Source of the DNA: Arthrobacter sp. 260
Lineage (GTDB): Bacteria > Actinomycetota > Actinomycetes > Actinomycetales > Micrococcaceae
Reading direction: 5' to 3'
Length of the DNA: 64,000 nt
Assembly: GCF_013116745.1 (NCBI RefSeq)
Contig: NZ_JABFOE010000016.1
Span: 1-64,000 of the forward strand
The notes below the pieces were generated by a model. It was not told where the DNA came from. It did no database searches and was given only the letters and a program-made list of their open reading frames with translations. Numbering within the stretch: the first letter of the stretch is position 1; the number at the start of each line of letters is the position of its first letter. This document shows, one piece after another, positions 29,453-37,737 of this stretch. Made by a program: the position numbers and the translations under genes.

Positions 29453-30236
29453 TCACGGTCCAGCTGGCTCAAGCGCCTGAGCAGCTAGTTCCGCTAGTTT
29501 GTCCTGCAGTATCCCATCCGGTTCGGACCTGCCTACAGACTGCGCGGACGCCATCAAACCGTTGCTGCGTGCAGTAACAGCCATCGTGTAGGTCGTCTGC
29601 CCTGCTCCACTCGTCTCGGTGGCAAGGAGTGCGTAGGACTCTTCACCGACCAGGTCCTGCGGCAGTTCCTCGGAGACGAGGGTGACTATCGTTTCCCCCA
29701 CGGTAACGGTCATTGGTGAGCATTGATCCAGATAGCCACGATCCAGATCGAAACTCTGCCTGAGTGCCTCTTCGTCAGAACCACCGAGTACGACAAGTAA
29801 AAGAACACTGCCGAATGGGTCGGCTTGGCCCATTCCCATTACCCCACCGGTAGCTTTGCCTCGGGCTTGGGCCATGTTGTTAATCATCTTTTCCCCGCAT
29901 TCGATGGGATCAATGACCGCGCCCCTCCATCGCCTCTTCAGCGGCCTCCATTCCAGCCTCGGAATCCTCCAGGGGCACTATCTGTAAGGGAGCATCAAGA
30001 CCATCCGTCAATCCAGCAAGGTGAGTCTCAAGTTCCGCCTTACTGATGGTCCCTGCTATCGGGGCTGCAGTTGCCGTCGCCGAAGCAGAAGTCTCGCTCG
30101 GCTGCGGGGAAGCTGTGGTGCCAGCTTGTCCGGGTTGAGGCTCGATGGTCGCGTTCGCGCTGCAGCCGGTAAGGAGCAGCGCTGCTCCAAGCACGCCCGA
30201 CGCTACGACATTAGATTTGATGATGTGTTCCCCCAT
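29453..30236 (-). pseudogene. Hypothetical lipoprotein interrupted by a frameshift
   Basis: Two open frames look like one gene. The first (29910-30236) has a signal peptide with lipobox LLTGC (Cys25), a Pro/Ser/Thr linker and ISKAELETHLAGLTDGLDA, then stops. The second (29453-29887 from its ATG) continues, when read upstream, as GAVIDPIECGEKMINNM, the start of an extracytoplasmic domain ending near 29453. Removing one base in the CCCC run at 29922-29925 joins them into a ~255-residue lipoprotein. The function is unknown. It could also be a sequencing error or phase-variable tract. Confidence 0.6.
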
Positions 30237-30421
30237 GTTGGCAGCGGATTTCCGCTCGCAGTAGAAGAATTGTAGGGGATCAACGAGCCAATTCAGTCCA
30301 GTGCAATCCAGCGATCCTCTCAGGCCGGAGTGGGGTGAAGATCACCTGATTGAGTCACTGTCCGTGTCCGTGCCTATGCTTGAGTCAACGCCCGGTAAGC
30401 AACCGAAAGGACCGTGTAAAA

Positions 30422-31507
30422 ATGGCTCATAGAGTCCAAGCCGTCATTGTCAGGGAAAAGAACTCACCAGCGACGATCGAAACCATCCTGGTGCCAGATC
30501 CCGGACCGGGTGAAGCGCTGGTTGACATCCTCACCTGCGGCGTCTGCCACACCGATCTGCACTACAAACAGGGCGGGATCAGCGACGATTACCCGTTCCT
30601 CCTTGGGCACGAGGCAACCGGTGTGGTCAGCGCCGTCGGCCCGGACGTTACGCAGGTCAAGGCCGGCGACCGCGTCATCCTGAACTGGCGTGCTGTCTGC
30701 GGCGAATGCCGCGCCTGCCGCCGTGGAGAAGCCCAGTACTGCTTCAACACCCACAACGCCACCCAGAAGATGACCCTTGAGGACGGCACCGAGCTCTCAC
30801 CCGCACTCGGAATCGGCGCGTTCGCCGAGAAGACCCTCGTCGCTGCCGGCCAGTGCACCAAGGTGGATCCCGAAGCGGATGCCGCAGCTGTCGGCCTGCT
30901 CGGCTGCGGCATCATGGCTGGTATTGGCGCAGCCATCAACACCGGCAACGTCCGTCTCGGCGACTCCGTAGCGGTCATCGGTTGCGGCGGCGTAGGTAGC
31001 GCCGCTATTGCCGGCGCCAAGCTGGCTGGGGCGACGACCATCATCGCTGTCGACATCGACGACCGGAAGCTCGAAGCCACCCGGAAGCTGGGCGCTACCC
31101 ACACGGTCAATTCCAAGGACCAGGACGCCGTCGAAGCCATCCGTGCCCTCACCGACGGCAACGGAGCCAACGTGGTGATCGACGCCGTCGGCCGCCCCGA
31201 AACCTACAAGCAGGCGTTCTACGCCCGCGACCTTGCCGGCACTGTGGTGCTGGTCGGGGTTCCCACCCCCGACATGGTGCTGGAGCTGCCACTGCTGGAC
31301 GTGTTCGGGCGGGGCGGCTCACTGAAGTCCTCCTGGTACGGCGACTGCCTGCCGTCCCGGGACTTCCCTATGCTGGTGAGCCACTACCAGCAGGGCAACC
31401 TCGACCTCGACGCGTTCGTCACCGAACGCATCAAACTTGATCAGGTGGAGGCCGCGTTCGACAAGATGCACGACGGCTCGGTGCTGCGCTCGGTGGTGGA
31501 ACTCTAA
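30422..31507 (+). CDS. mscR: S-(hydroxymethyl)mycothiol dehydrogenase
   Basis: Zinc medium-chain alcohol dehydrogenase that oxidises the formaldehyde-mycothiol adduct and can act as S-nitrosomycothiol reductase. Catalytic zinc ligands are Cys42 ([10 protein letters not shown]) and His63-Glu64; structural zinc Cys are at 93, 96, 99 and 107 ([16 protein letters not shown]). The Rossmann motif is [19 protein letters not shown]. The ATG at 30422 has AAAGGAC upstream; the frame runs further 5' without similarity. It is coupled to the MBL-fold gene by TAATG, the same pair as Rv2259-Rv2260. Confidence 0.95.
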   Translation: MAHRVQAVIVREKNSPATIETILVPDPGPGEALVDILTCGVCHTDLHYKQGGISDDYPFLLGHEATGVVSAVGPDVTQVKAGDRVILNWRAVCGECRACRRGEAQYCFNTHNATQKMTLEDGTELSPALGIGAFAEKTLVAAGQCTKVDPEADAAAVGLLGCGIMAGIGAAINTGNVRLGDSVAVIGCGGVGSAAIAGAKLAGATTIIAVDIDDRKLEATRKLGATHTVNSKDQDAVEAIRALTDGNGANVVIDAVGRPETYKQAFYARDLAGTVVLVGVPTPDMVLELPLLDVFGRGGSLKSSWYGDCLPSRDFPMLVSHYQQGNLDLDAFVTERIKLDQVEAAFDKMHDGSVLRSVVEL

Positions 31508-32136
31508 TGGCTGCACGCGTGGAGCACCTGCTCACCAGCGGAACCTTCTCGCTGGACGGCGGGACCTGGGACGTGGACAACAACGTCTGGATCATCGGCG
31601 ACGACACCGAGTGCATCATCATCGACCCGGCGCACAACGCGGACGCCGTCGTCGAGCAGGTCAACGGCCGTCAGGTCCGGGCCATCCTGCTGACCCACGG
31701 CCACGATGACCACATCCGTGCGGTCGGCGCCGTGTACGACGCCGTCCGGGCACCCATCCACCTGCACCCGGCGGACCGGATGCTGTGGGACCAGGTGTAC
31801 CCTGATCCGGCGCCGGACCAGGACATCAACGACGGCGACGAGTTCACGGTAGCTGGCGTTACCCTCAAGGCGCTGCACACCCCGGGGCACTCCCCCGGTT
31901 CGGTGAGTTTCTACCTTGAGGAGGCCGGGACGGTCTTCACCGGCGACACCCTGTTCCAGGGCGGTCCCGGGGCCACCGGCCGGTCCTTCAGCGACTTCCC
32001 GACCATCATCGAATCGATCCGCAACCGCCTGCTCACCCTGCCGGCTGACACGGTGGTGCGTCCCGGACACGGCGACTCGACGACGGTCGGCGCTGAAGCA
32101 CCATCCCTCGACGAATGGATTGCACGCGGCCACTAG
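31507..32136 (+). CDS. MBL-fold metallo-hydrolase, mscR partner
   Basis: A 209-residue glyoxalase II-like hydrolase with the metal motif THGHDDH (LLTHGHDDHIRAVG), HTPGHSPGSVSFY, FTGDTLF and VVRPGHGDST. By context it likely hydrolyses a mycothiol thioester or a related product of the MscR reaction. It overlaps mscR by one base (TAATG), so co-translation is expected. Homologues sit next to mscR in mycobacteria. Confidence 0.93.
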   Translation: MAARVEHLLTSGTFSLDGGTWDVDNNVWIIGDDTECIIIDPAHNADAVVEQVNGRQVRAILLTHGHDDHIRAVGAVYDAVRAPIHLHPADRMLWDQVYPDPAPDQDINDGDEFTVAGVTLKALHTPGHSPGSVSFYLEEAGTVFTGDTLFQGGPGATGRSFSDFPTIIESIRNRLLTLPADTVVRPGHGDSTTVGAEAPSLDEWIARGH

Positions 32137-32163
32137 GCACGATTCTCCACCAGTACGACGACG

Positions 32164-32197
32164 ACTGCCCCGTAGCCTCGCCAGGCTGCGGGGCAGT
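32164..32197. terminator. Possible terminator between MBL-fold gene and PIG-L gene
   Basis: A 15-bp inverted repeat (32164-32178 with 32183-32197, one mismatch) with a 4-nt loop sits between two convergent genes. No T tract follows, so it may act weakly or in both directions. Confidence 0.5.
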
Positions 32198-32231
32198 CCG
32201 CGTCAGGACTGTCTACAGCGCTTCGTCGTAG

Positions 32232-33038
32232 CTACAGCGCCTCGAAGATGTCGTGCAGGAGCGGGTCCCCGGCGGTCCGGGGCGGCCAGGCCATGACGTA
32301 GCACTCGCGGCCGACGGTGCGTCGCCAGTCTGCGGCACTCCGGGTGGGATCGGTGATCACATGCAACTGGCTGCGGTGCTGCGACAACCCGGCCACAATC
32401 CGGTCGGCCACCGGGCTGGTGTCGACCTCAACTGCGACCGTCTCATCGGGCACGCCCCGCAGGTGGTAGACCCGGTTCGGGTCCCAGGCGTCCCTGCCCG
32501 TCCGGACGCGCGCGGCGTTCCACCGCTCGAAGGTGGATGCCTTCAGCGCCCCGTGCAGCAGTCGCCGCAACCCAGGACCGCCGTCGGCGCGAGCCCGGTG
32601 AAAAGCGGCGTCGGTGGCCCGGCCGACCGCGATGTGGTCAGGGTGCCCGGTGATCCCGTCCGGCCCGAAAGTTGCCACCACATCGGGGCGTTCCTCCTGA
32701 AGGAGGGCAGCGATCCGGTTGACCAACTCCCCGTCCGGAACCTCGGCCACTGACCCGTCCTGATAGTCGAGCCAGATATGACGGTCGGGGACCCGGCCCA
32801 GGGCACGCCAGGCGTTCCGGCACTCGCCCCGGCGGACCGCCCCCAGCGACTCCCGGGTAGCCGGGAAGCCCGGTGGGATGTCGCCACCCGACCCGTCAGT
32901 GGCATGGACCAGGAGAAACCTGAAACCAGGATCTGACGAGTGCAGCGCTACGCTTCCGGCAACACCGTAGGCGTCATCGTCGGGGTGGGCGACCACCAGC
33001 ATGACCGACCTGCGCACGGTGGTGGGTGGCGCCGTCAT
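32232..33038 (-). CDS. PIG-L family deacetylase (MshB/Mca-like)
   Basis: LmbE/PIG-L zinc deacetylase, 268 residues, with the zinc motif AHPDDDAYG near residue 17 and the second ligand site GPDGITGHPDHIAVGRATD. The family includes MshB and Mca of mycothiol metabolism as well as other N-acetylglucosamine-type deacetylases. Proximity to mscR makes a mycothiol link tempting, but residues that separate MshB from generic PIG-L were not tested. GTAGGAGGCGAGG precedes the ATG. Confidence 0.85.
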   Translation of the reverse strand: MTAPPTTVRRSVMLVVAHPDDDAYGVAGSVALHSSDPGFRFLLVHATDGSGGDIPPGFPATRESLGAVRRGECRNAWRALGRVPDRHIWLDYQDGSVAEVPDGELVNRIAALLQEERPDVVATFGPDGITGHPDHIAVGRATDAAFHRARADGGPGLRRLLHGALKASTFERWNAARVRTGRDAWDPNRVYHLRGVPDETVAVEVDTSPVADRIVAGLSQHRSQLHVITDPTRSAADWRRTVGRECYVMAWPPRTAGDPLLHDIFEAL

Positions 33039-33072
33039 CCTCGCCTCCTACGGTCTGAGGGAATTCTGGCAG

Positions 33073-33825
33073 TCAGGATACGCCGGGCTGCACCGGTGCG
33101 GAAGTGAAAGCGGTGGACGTGGGAACGGTAAGCCAGTAACCGCTTCGCCGGTAGGCGTCCACAACCGCGTCCTCCACCCTCCCGACCGTCACCCCAGGAA
33201 CCAGGTCCTCCACCGCCCCAGCGGTTGCCGGGTCCCAGTCGAGTCCCATCGCCGCGTACGACGACGTCAGCACCTCACGGATCGGCGCCGAATCCTCAAC
33301 CACCACCACCGACGAAAACAACCACGCACCCGCAACCACCCGCTGGGCGGTGCCCACCAGTTTGAGCTGCCCGGCAGTGCCGGTGCCGTGGACGCTGTAT
33401 TCACCGGGACAGTACTCCCCCGGGATCTCCCCGACGCCCGCTGCGACGCCAACGGATTTCAGCGCGTCAGCCAGCAGGGCACCGAATCCGGAGAAGCGTG
33501 CGCGTGACCCGGCGACAGCGTCGGTCTGCGGCTCCACATGATCGATCACCAGGCAGCCCTGATGGTAGGCGGCCGCACGCCCTCCCGCCCGCCGGACCAG
33601 CGGCTCAAACCCGCGTTCCCGGGCGGCGGCCTCCGCGGCGGGGAACCCGGACAGCCGGGTGTCCCGCTGTCCGAACGCCAGGGTGGGCTGGGGCCGGTAG
33701 AGCCGGAGCGTGGCGGGCTGGTTTCCCGCGGCGACGGCCCGGAGGAGGGTGATCCCCGCTGCCAGATCGTCGGCGGCCCCCGCTGAGGCGGCGCCGCGCA
33801 CCAGGGACAGCTCGGTACCGCTCAT
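33073..33825 (-). CDS. Lipoyl/octanoyl-transferase family protein (LipM/LipL-like)
   Basis: A biotin/lipoate ligase-fold protein of 250 residues. LVRRAGGRAAAYHQG is the lipoate-pocket motif; GEYCPGEYSVHGTGTAGQLKLVGTAQRV places a Cys and a Lys as in LipM-type Cys-dependent transferases. The adenylation motifs of full LplA are shortened. It probably handles octanoyl or lipoyl groups, with target unknown. The divergent DUF2177 gene starts only 19 bp away. Confidence 0.78.
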   Translation of the reverse strand: MSGTELSLVRGAASAGAADDLAAGITLLRAVAAGNQPATLRLYRPQPTLAFGQRDTRLSGFPAAEAAARERGFEPLVRRAGGRAAAYHQGCLVIDHVEPQTDAVAGSRARFSGFGALLADALKSVGVAAGVGEIPGEYCPGEYSVHGTGTAGQLKLVGTAQRVVAGAWLFSSVVVVEDSAPIREVLTSSYAAMGLDWDPATAGAVEDLVPGVTVGRVEDAVVDAYRRSGYWLTVPTSTAFTSAPVQPGVS

Positions 33826-33844
33826 CTAGGTTAGGCTCCTGTCC

Positions 33845-34228
33845 ATGGTCTTCCTGCAGTTTCTGGTTGCCGCAGCAACGTTCCTGCTGCTGGACGCCGT
33901 GTGGCTCAAATCGATGAGCAAGTTCTACCGGGGTCAGCTGGGCGACCAGCTCGCCGACAAACCCAATTTTCTCTACGCGGCTGCGTTCTACCTAATCTAT
34001 ATAGCCGGGATTGTGATGTTCGCAGTCCAACCGGCTCTGGCCGCCGGATCCTGGCTGGCAGCACTCGGCTACGGTGGTGCCCTTGGGCTCTTCGCCTATG
34101 CGACGTACGACCTGACCAACGCGTCGACCCTCAAACGGTGGCCCGCCCTCCTCATCATCGTCGATCTGGCGTGGGGCACCGCGTTGACCGCACTGATCAC
34201 CCTTGTCACCTACCTGGTGTTCGCATGA
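33845..34228 (+). CDS. DUF2177 family membrane protein (first of two)
   Basis: Four-segment membrane protein of 127 residues with the family pattern FLLLDAVWLKSMSKFYRGQLG, FYLIYIAGIVMFAVQPAL, FAYATYDLTNASTLKRWP and DLAWGTALTALITL. The role is unknown. Its TGA overlaps the ATG of a paralogue (ATGA), so the pair arose by tandem duplication and is co-translated. Confidence 0.88.
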   Translation: MVFLQFLVAAATFLLLDAVWLKSMSKFYRGQLGDQLADKPNFLYAAAFYLIYIAGIVMFAVQPALAAGSWLAALGYGGALGLFAYATYDLTNASTLKRWPALLIIVDLAWGTALTALITLVTYLVFA

Positions 34229-34656
34229 TCAGGTTTATCCGGAACGCAGCGGTGGTCGCGGGGTTTTTTCTGCTGTTCGACATCCCCTGGCTGCTGGCCA
34301 TGGCGGGAATGTACCGGGGCTGGATCGGGCCTCTGATGGCCGAGGACACCTCGCTGGGCTACGCGGTGGTGTTCTACCTCGCGTACTCAGCGGCAGCGTG
34401 TTGGCTCGCCGTCCGCCCCGCGCTGGAGCGCGGCAGCCTGCGGGAGGCAGCGATCTCCGGTGCCGTCCTCGGTTTTGCCGCGTACGGCACCTACGGTTTC
34501 ACCAACGCCGCCACCCTCCGCGACTGGCCAGCCCAGATGCTGCTGATCGACACCATCTGGGGCACCTTCCTGACTGCGGGCATTTGCGCTGCCGCCTACG
34601 CAACGATCCGGCGCATCGACCGTCGTACCGGGAGAAAAGCCGGGATCAGTCGGTAA
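34225..34656 (+). CDS. DUF2177 family membrane protein (second of two)
   Basis: Paralogue of the gene just upstream, 143 residues, with the same four-segment layout: FLLFDIPWLLAMAGMYRGWI, FYLAYSAAACWLAVRPAL, FAAYGTYGFTNAATLRDWP and DTIWGTFLTAGI. The ATG at 34225 lies in the ATGA overlap. A basic tail (RRIDRRTGRKAG) is specific to this copy. The 3' end overlaps the convergent DUF427 gene by 11 bp. Confidence 0.87.
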   Translation: MIRFIRNAAVVAGFFLLFDIPWLLAMAGMYRGWIGPLMAEDTSLGYAVVFYLAYSAAACWLAVRPALERGSLREAAISGAVLGFAAYGTYGFTNAATLRDWPAQMLLIDTIWGTFLTAGICAAAYATIRRIDRRTGRKAGISR

Positions 34657-34930
34657 CCGTGACCCCGCGCCAGAAAGCCACATGGCCACGGATGTTCCCG
34701 GCGGCGGACTTCGGTTCCAGGTAGGTCCAGGCGGCGTCGTCGTTCGTGTCGCCGTCTACTGTGATCGACAGGTAGTTGGCGGTGCCCTTCCACGGACACA
34801 CAGTGGTCATTGCACTGTCGCTAAGGTATTCGGCCTTGACCGATTCACGGGGGAAGTAGTGGTTTCCCTCGACCATCACTGTCTCGTCCGACTCCGCGAT
34901 GACGACGTCGTTCCACATTGCCTTTGCCAT
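34646..34930 (-). CDS. DUF427 domain-containing protein
   Basis: A 94-residue beta-rich protein with the DUF427 hallmarks MWNDVVIAESDETVMVEGNH, YFPRESVK and CPWKGTANYLSI. Cytosolic, function unknown. AAGGAAGGCC lies upstream of the ATG. The 3' end overlaps the second DUF2177 gene by 11 bp. Confidence 0.9.
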   Translation of the reverse strand: MAKAMWNDVVIAESDETVMVEGNHYFPRESVKAEYLSDSAMTTVCPWKGTANYLSITVDGDTNDDAAWTYLEPKSAAGNIRGHVAFWRGVTVTD

Positions 34931-35030
34931 GATGCTGGCCTTCCTTTCACAGCACCCGGGGCGGGCACCTACTGTTTCTCAACGAGCGTGCCCGCTCCGG
35001 AATTCCGTGGTCGTGCCGGAAGACCCTTGG

Positions 35031-36062
35031 TTAGCGTCCGCCGTCGATCTTGCGGCTGCGCTGTTCCTGCCCAGGTACGCCGTAGGGGTAGTCGGAAACC
35101 TCGGGAGCGCTGATGGTGCTGAGCCGGTCGATCTCCTCTGCAGTGAGGGTCACGGCGTCGGCTCCGAGGTTATCGGTGAGCTGCTCAGTGTTCCGCGCCC
35201 CGAGGATCACTGAGGTGACGGCTGGCTGCTGCGCCACCCAGGCGAGGGCAACCTGGGACGCGGTGATGCCCCGCGACCCGGCGATGTCCACGACGGTGTC
35301 GATGATGCGCCAGGTGCGTTCCTTGGAGTTGCGTTCCTTCCACGCCTCCATGCCACGCTCGGGGTTCTCACCCAGCCGGGTTTCCCCGGTCGGCGAGGTG
35401 TCCCGCTTGTACTTTCCGGTCAGCCAGCCGCCGCCGAGCGGCGACCAGGGCAGCAGTCCCATACCGGCGTCGAGGGCTGCGGGAACGATCTCCGACTCGA
35501 TTTCACGCACCAGCAGGCTGTACTGGGGCTGCAGGGTGACGGGGGCGTTCCAGCCGTGGGCCTTGGCCAGCCAGACCGCTTTGGTCAGCTGCCAGCCGGT
35601 GTAGTTGGAGAAACCGTAGTAGCCGATCTTGCCGCTGCGGATTGAGTCCTCAAGGAAACCGAGGGTTTCCTCAAGTGGGGTCTGGGGATCCCACGAATGC
35701 ACCTGGTAGAGGTCGATGTGGTCGACCCCCAACCGTGCGAGCGAGTCATCGAGCGCGCGGCGCAGGTGGCGACGTGACAGACCAATGTCGTTCACACCGT
35801 CACCCATCGGGAACCGTCCCTTGGAGGCGATGACCATCCGGTCGCGCTCCGTAGGGTTCTTCGAAAGCCAGGAACCGATAATTTTCTCGGACGCGCCGGC
35901 CGTGTACACGTCGGCAGTATCGATGAAGTTGCCGCCGGCCGCCGCGTAGGCGCTCATAATCTGGTGGGAGGTCGCTTCGTCAGCCTCCGCCCCAAAGGTC
36001 ATGGTGCCGAGTGCGTACGCCGAGACTGCCGTGCCACTGTTGCCTAGCTTCCGGTATTCCAT
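35031..36062 (-). CDS. Aldo/keto reductase
   Basis: NADPH-dependent TIM-barrel oxidoreductase of 343 residues, YajO/Kv-beta-like group. Asp and Tyr of the active site are in NFIDTADVYTAGASEKIIG; the Lys is in MVIASKGRF and the His in LYQVHSWDPQTPLEE. The C-terminal cofactor region reads SVILGARNTEQLTDN. AGGAG lies 7 bases before the ATG. The substrate is unknown. Confidence 0.93.
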   Translation of the reverse strand: MEYRKLGNSGTAVSAYALGTMTFGAEADEATSHQIMSAYAAAGGNFIDTADVYTAGASEKIIGSWLSKNPTERDRMVIASKGRFPMGDGVNDIGLSRRHLRRALDDSLARLGVDHIDLYQVHSWDPQTPLEETLGFLEDSIRSGKIGYYGFSNYTGWQLTKAVWLAKAHGWNAPVTLQPQYSLLVREIESEIVPAALDAGMGLLPWSPLGGGWLTGKYKRDTSPTGETRLGENPERGMEAWKERNSKERTWRIIDTVVDIAGSRGITASQVALAWVAQQPAVTSVILGARNTEQLTDNLGADAVTLTAEEIDRLSTISAPEVSDYPYGVPGQEQRSRKIDGGR

Positions 36063-36132
36063 GGGGATGCTCCTAGGGGAATTGATTGCGGGTGTTCTTC
36101 TTCCACCCTAGTTGCACCGGTACACCCCGGGA

Positions 36133-36909
36133 CTACAGCTTCCTGATGGTGAGGATCTGCTCGGCACGCCCGAACGGCCCGGCGGTGTCGTGAAGCACTG
36201 CCGAGGTCAACCCGATCCCGTCGGTTCCGAAGCTGACGCTGGTTTCCAGCCCTAGCCATTCGCCCGCCGGCTCCCGGTACAGGTGGACCTGCAGATCAAG
36301 GTTGGGGAACATCCAGCTTCCCGGGCCGGGAGGTACCCGGGCGGAGACCCCGTTGGCGGTATCAATTAACCCGATCAGCCGGACCAGGTCGGCTGTCTCA
36401 ATGCCGTCGACCATCTGGTGGGGTGTCCGGAGCCAGACCCGTCCCCGGCCCGGGCGGTGTCCCTCGACAACCCTGAACTCCAGCGATTCGATGTAGCCAC
36501 CCGGCCAGGCGGTCATTTCCGCGAACGGTCCCGCCTGCTCGGGTCCGGGCATCGACTCGTCTTCGATAGCGGCCACCGCCGAGCTGTCCGCCTTCGCCAG
36601 GCGCCAGGCCTTCGCACGGATCACTGTCCGTCCACCGGAGATCATCTCTGCTTCGAGCAGTTCGATGGTTTTGCCGGGCCGGATAACCTTTGCGATCACA
36701 TCGAACGTCCCGCCCGGAATCATGCCGAGGATATCGAAGCTGAGCCGTGCCATCCGCAGGTCGGGGCGCGGGCTGCACTCTTCGAGGCAGTGCGCCAGCA
36801 GACCGGCAGCCGGAGCCATGTGCTGCTCTTCCGGGTTCCAGGCACCCTGCGCATGGATGGTTGATTCGAAGCTGCCCTCGCCCAGGGAGCGGTAGTAAGA
36901 GCCTGGCAT
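36133..36909 (-). CDS. Thioesterase family protein (TesB/acyl-CoA thioesterase-like double hotdog)
   Basis: A 258-residue double-hotdog protein. The N-terminal hotdog contains LDLRMARLSFDILGMIPGG-like and TIELLEAEMISGGRTVIRAKAW stretches; the C-terminal one has MFPNLDLQVHLYREPAGEWLGL and GIGLTSAVLHDTAGPFGRAEQ. These match actinobacterial acyl-CoA thioesterases. The start MPGSYYRSL at 36909 has AAAGGTG upstream; the open frame beyond it is non-coding in appearance. In mycobacteria a tesB2 gene lies next to pdxT; this one is far from it. Confidence 0.8.
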   Translation of the reverse strand: MPGSYYRSLGEGSFESTIHAQGAWNPEEQHMAPAAGLLAHCLEECSPRPDLRMARLSFDILGMIPGGTFDVIAKVIRPGKTIELLEAEMISGGRTVIRAKAWRLAKADSSAVAAIEDESMPGPEQAGPFAEMTAWPGGYIESLEFRVVEGHRPGRGRVWLRTPHQMVDGIETADLVRLIGLIDTANGVSARVPPGPGSWMFPNLDLQVHLYREPAGEWLGLETSVSFGTDGIGLTSAVLHDTAGPFGRAEQILTIRKL

Positions 36910-37010
36910 GACTGAGCACCTTTGCTTGACTGCGATGGAGGTGCGGGCGACCAACCGGTCGCCAGCGAGGAACCAGTCTAGACGTGTTGGACATCGGATG
37001 GCCGTGAGGG

Positions 37011-37490
37011 CTAGCGCGTCCGCACCCCTGACAGTTCCGCCGCGCGGCCAAGCCAGGGGTCGACGTCGGCCGCCCACCGGGCAAGAATGGACGCCGCCCG
37101 ATCGGCATCCCGGTGCGAAAGTCCCGCGATCAGCGGACCGACCACATCGTGCGCGAGCGGGTCAACCAGCTCGCGTGTTCCGGCCCCGCGAAGGAATCCC
37201 TCCAGCCGGGTCAGGTCGGTGGCCACCAGCAGCGGAAGTTTCGTCTGCAGGACGACTACTGCCGCGAGCCGACGTTCGAAGACCGGGATCGCCCAGAGCT
37301 CCGAGCTGAGGGCGAGCACGGCGTCGTGCTCCATCCCCCGGTAGCGGCGGAAGGCATCACGGACGGTGCCACGCACCGCACCCACCGAAGAGCCATACCG
37401 CCGCAGGCCATCGGCGCCAGGATCCGCTGCCCGCTCCCACGATGCCTCACGCTGCAGTCCGGCATCGATGAACTCCCCGGCGTCACTCAT
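37011..37490 (-). CDS. AlkD-like DNA alkylation repair protein, C-terminally short
   Basis: A 159-residue HEAT-like helical protein. ALSSELWAIPVFERRLAAVVV and TRELVDPLAHDVVGPLI resemble the AlkD/AlkC glycosylase core, and ARWAADVDPWLGRAAEL the following helix, where the reading frame ends. Full AlkD proteins run about 230 residues, so the last helices are missing. The usual WDLVD at the active-site helix reads ELVD here. It may be a diverged or truncated copy; an apparently complete relative is at 58.8 kb. Confidence 0.6.
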   Translation of the reverse strand: MSDAGEFIDAGLQREASWERAADPGADGLRRYGSSVGAVRGTVRDAFRRYRGMEHDAVLALSSELWAIPVFERRLAAVVVLQTKLPLLVATDLTRLEGFLRGAGTRELVDPLAHDVVGPLIAGLSHRDADRAASILARWAADVDPWLGRAAELSGVRTR

Positions 37491-37572
37491 TGTTCAATTC
37501 TCAACCGGAGCAGGCACCCAGTCGAATGGCGCACATGTGTAGCAAGGTTACTGAGTTTTGCCGGACCCTCGG

Positions 37573-37737
37573 TATAGTGAAGATTGTCAATGTCCCAAGA
37601 CTGCTAAAGGTGCTGGTCTAACTGCGTACGAAACCGGGGTCCTCTGATGACCCCAGTCATTGTTGTTCTTTCACTCTAAATCCTGAGCTACATCGCTGCC
37701 GTGAGTATTCACCGGCCAGCCGCGGGGGGTCCGCATC
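37573..37737 (+). promoter_or_regulatory. Putative promoter and long leader of the CNNM/CBS operon
   Basis: TATAGT at 37573-37578 is a good -10 candidate and is followed by ~160 nt of untranslated leader with a short hairpin (37636-37641 with 37649-37654). The family exports or senses divalent metal, and such leaders often carry riboswitches, but no known riboswitch consensus was matched. Confidence 0.35.

Noticed and set aside
24626-30421. Prophage or integrative element
   Set aside because: Only one IS and decayed lipoprotein genes; no integrase, tRNA target or phage structural gene.
37579-37737. M-box or yybP-ykoY riboswitch before the CNNM genes
   Set aside because: Consensus blocks of neither class could be aligned; kept only as an unassigned leader.
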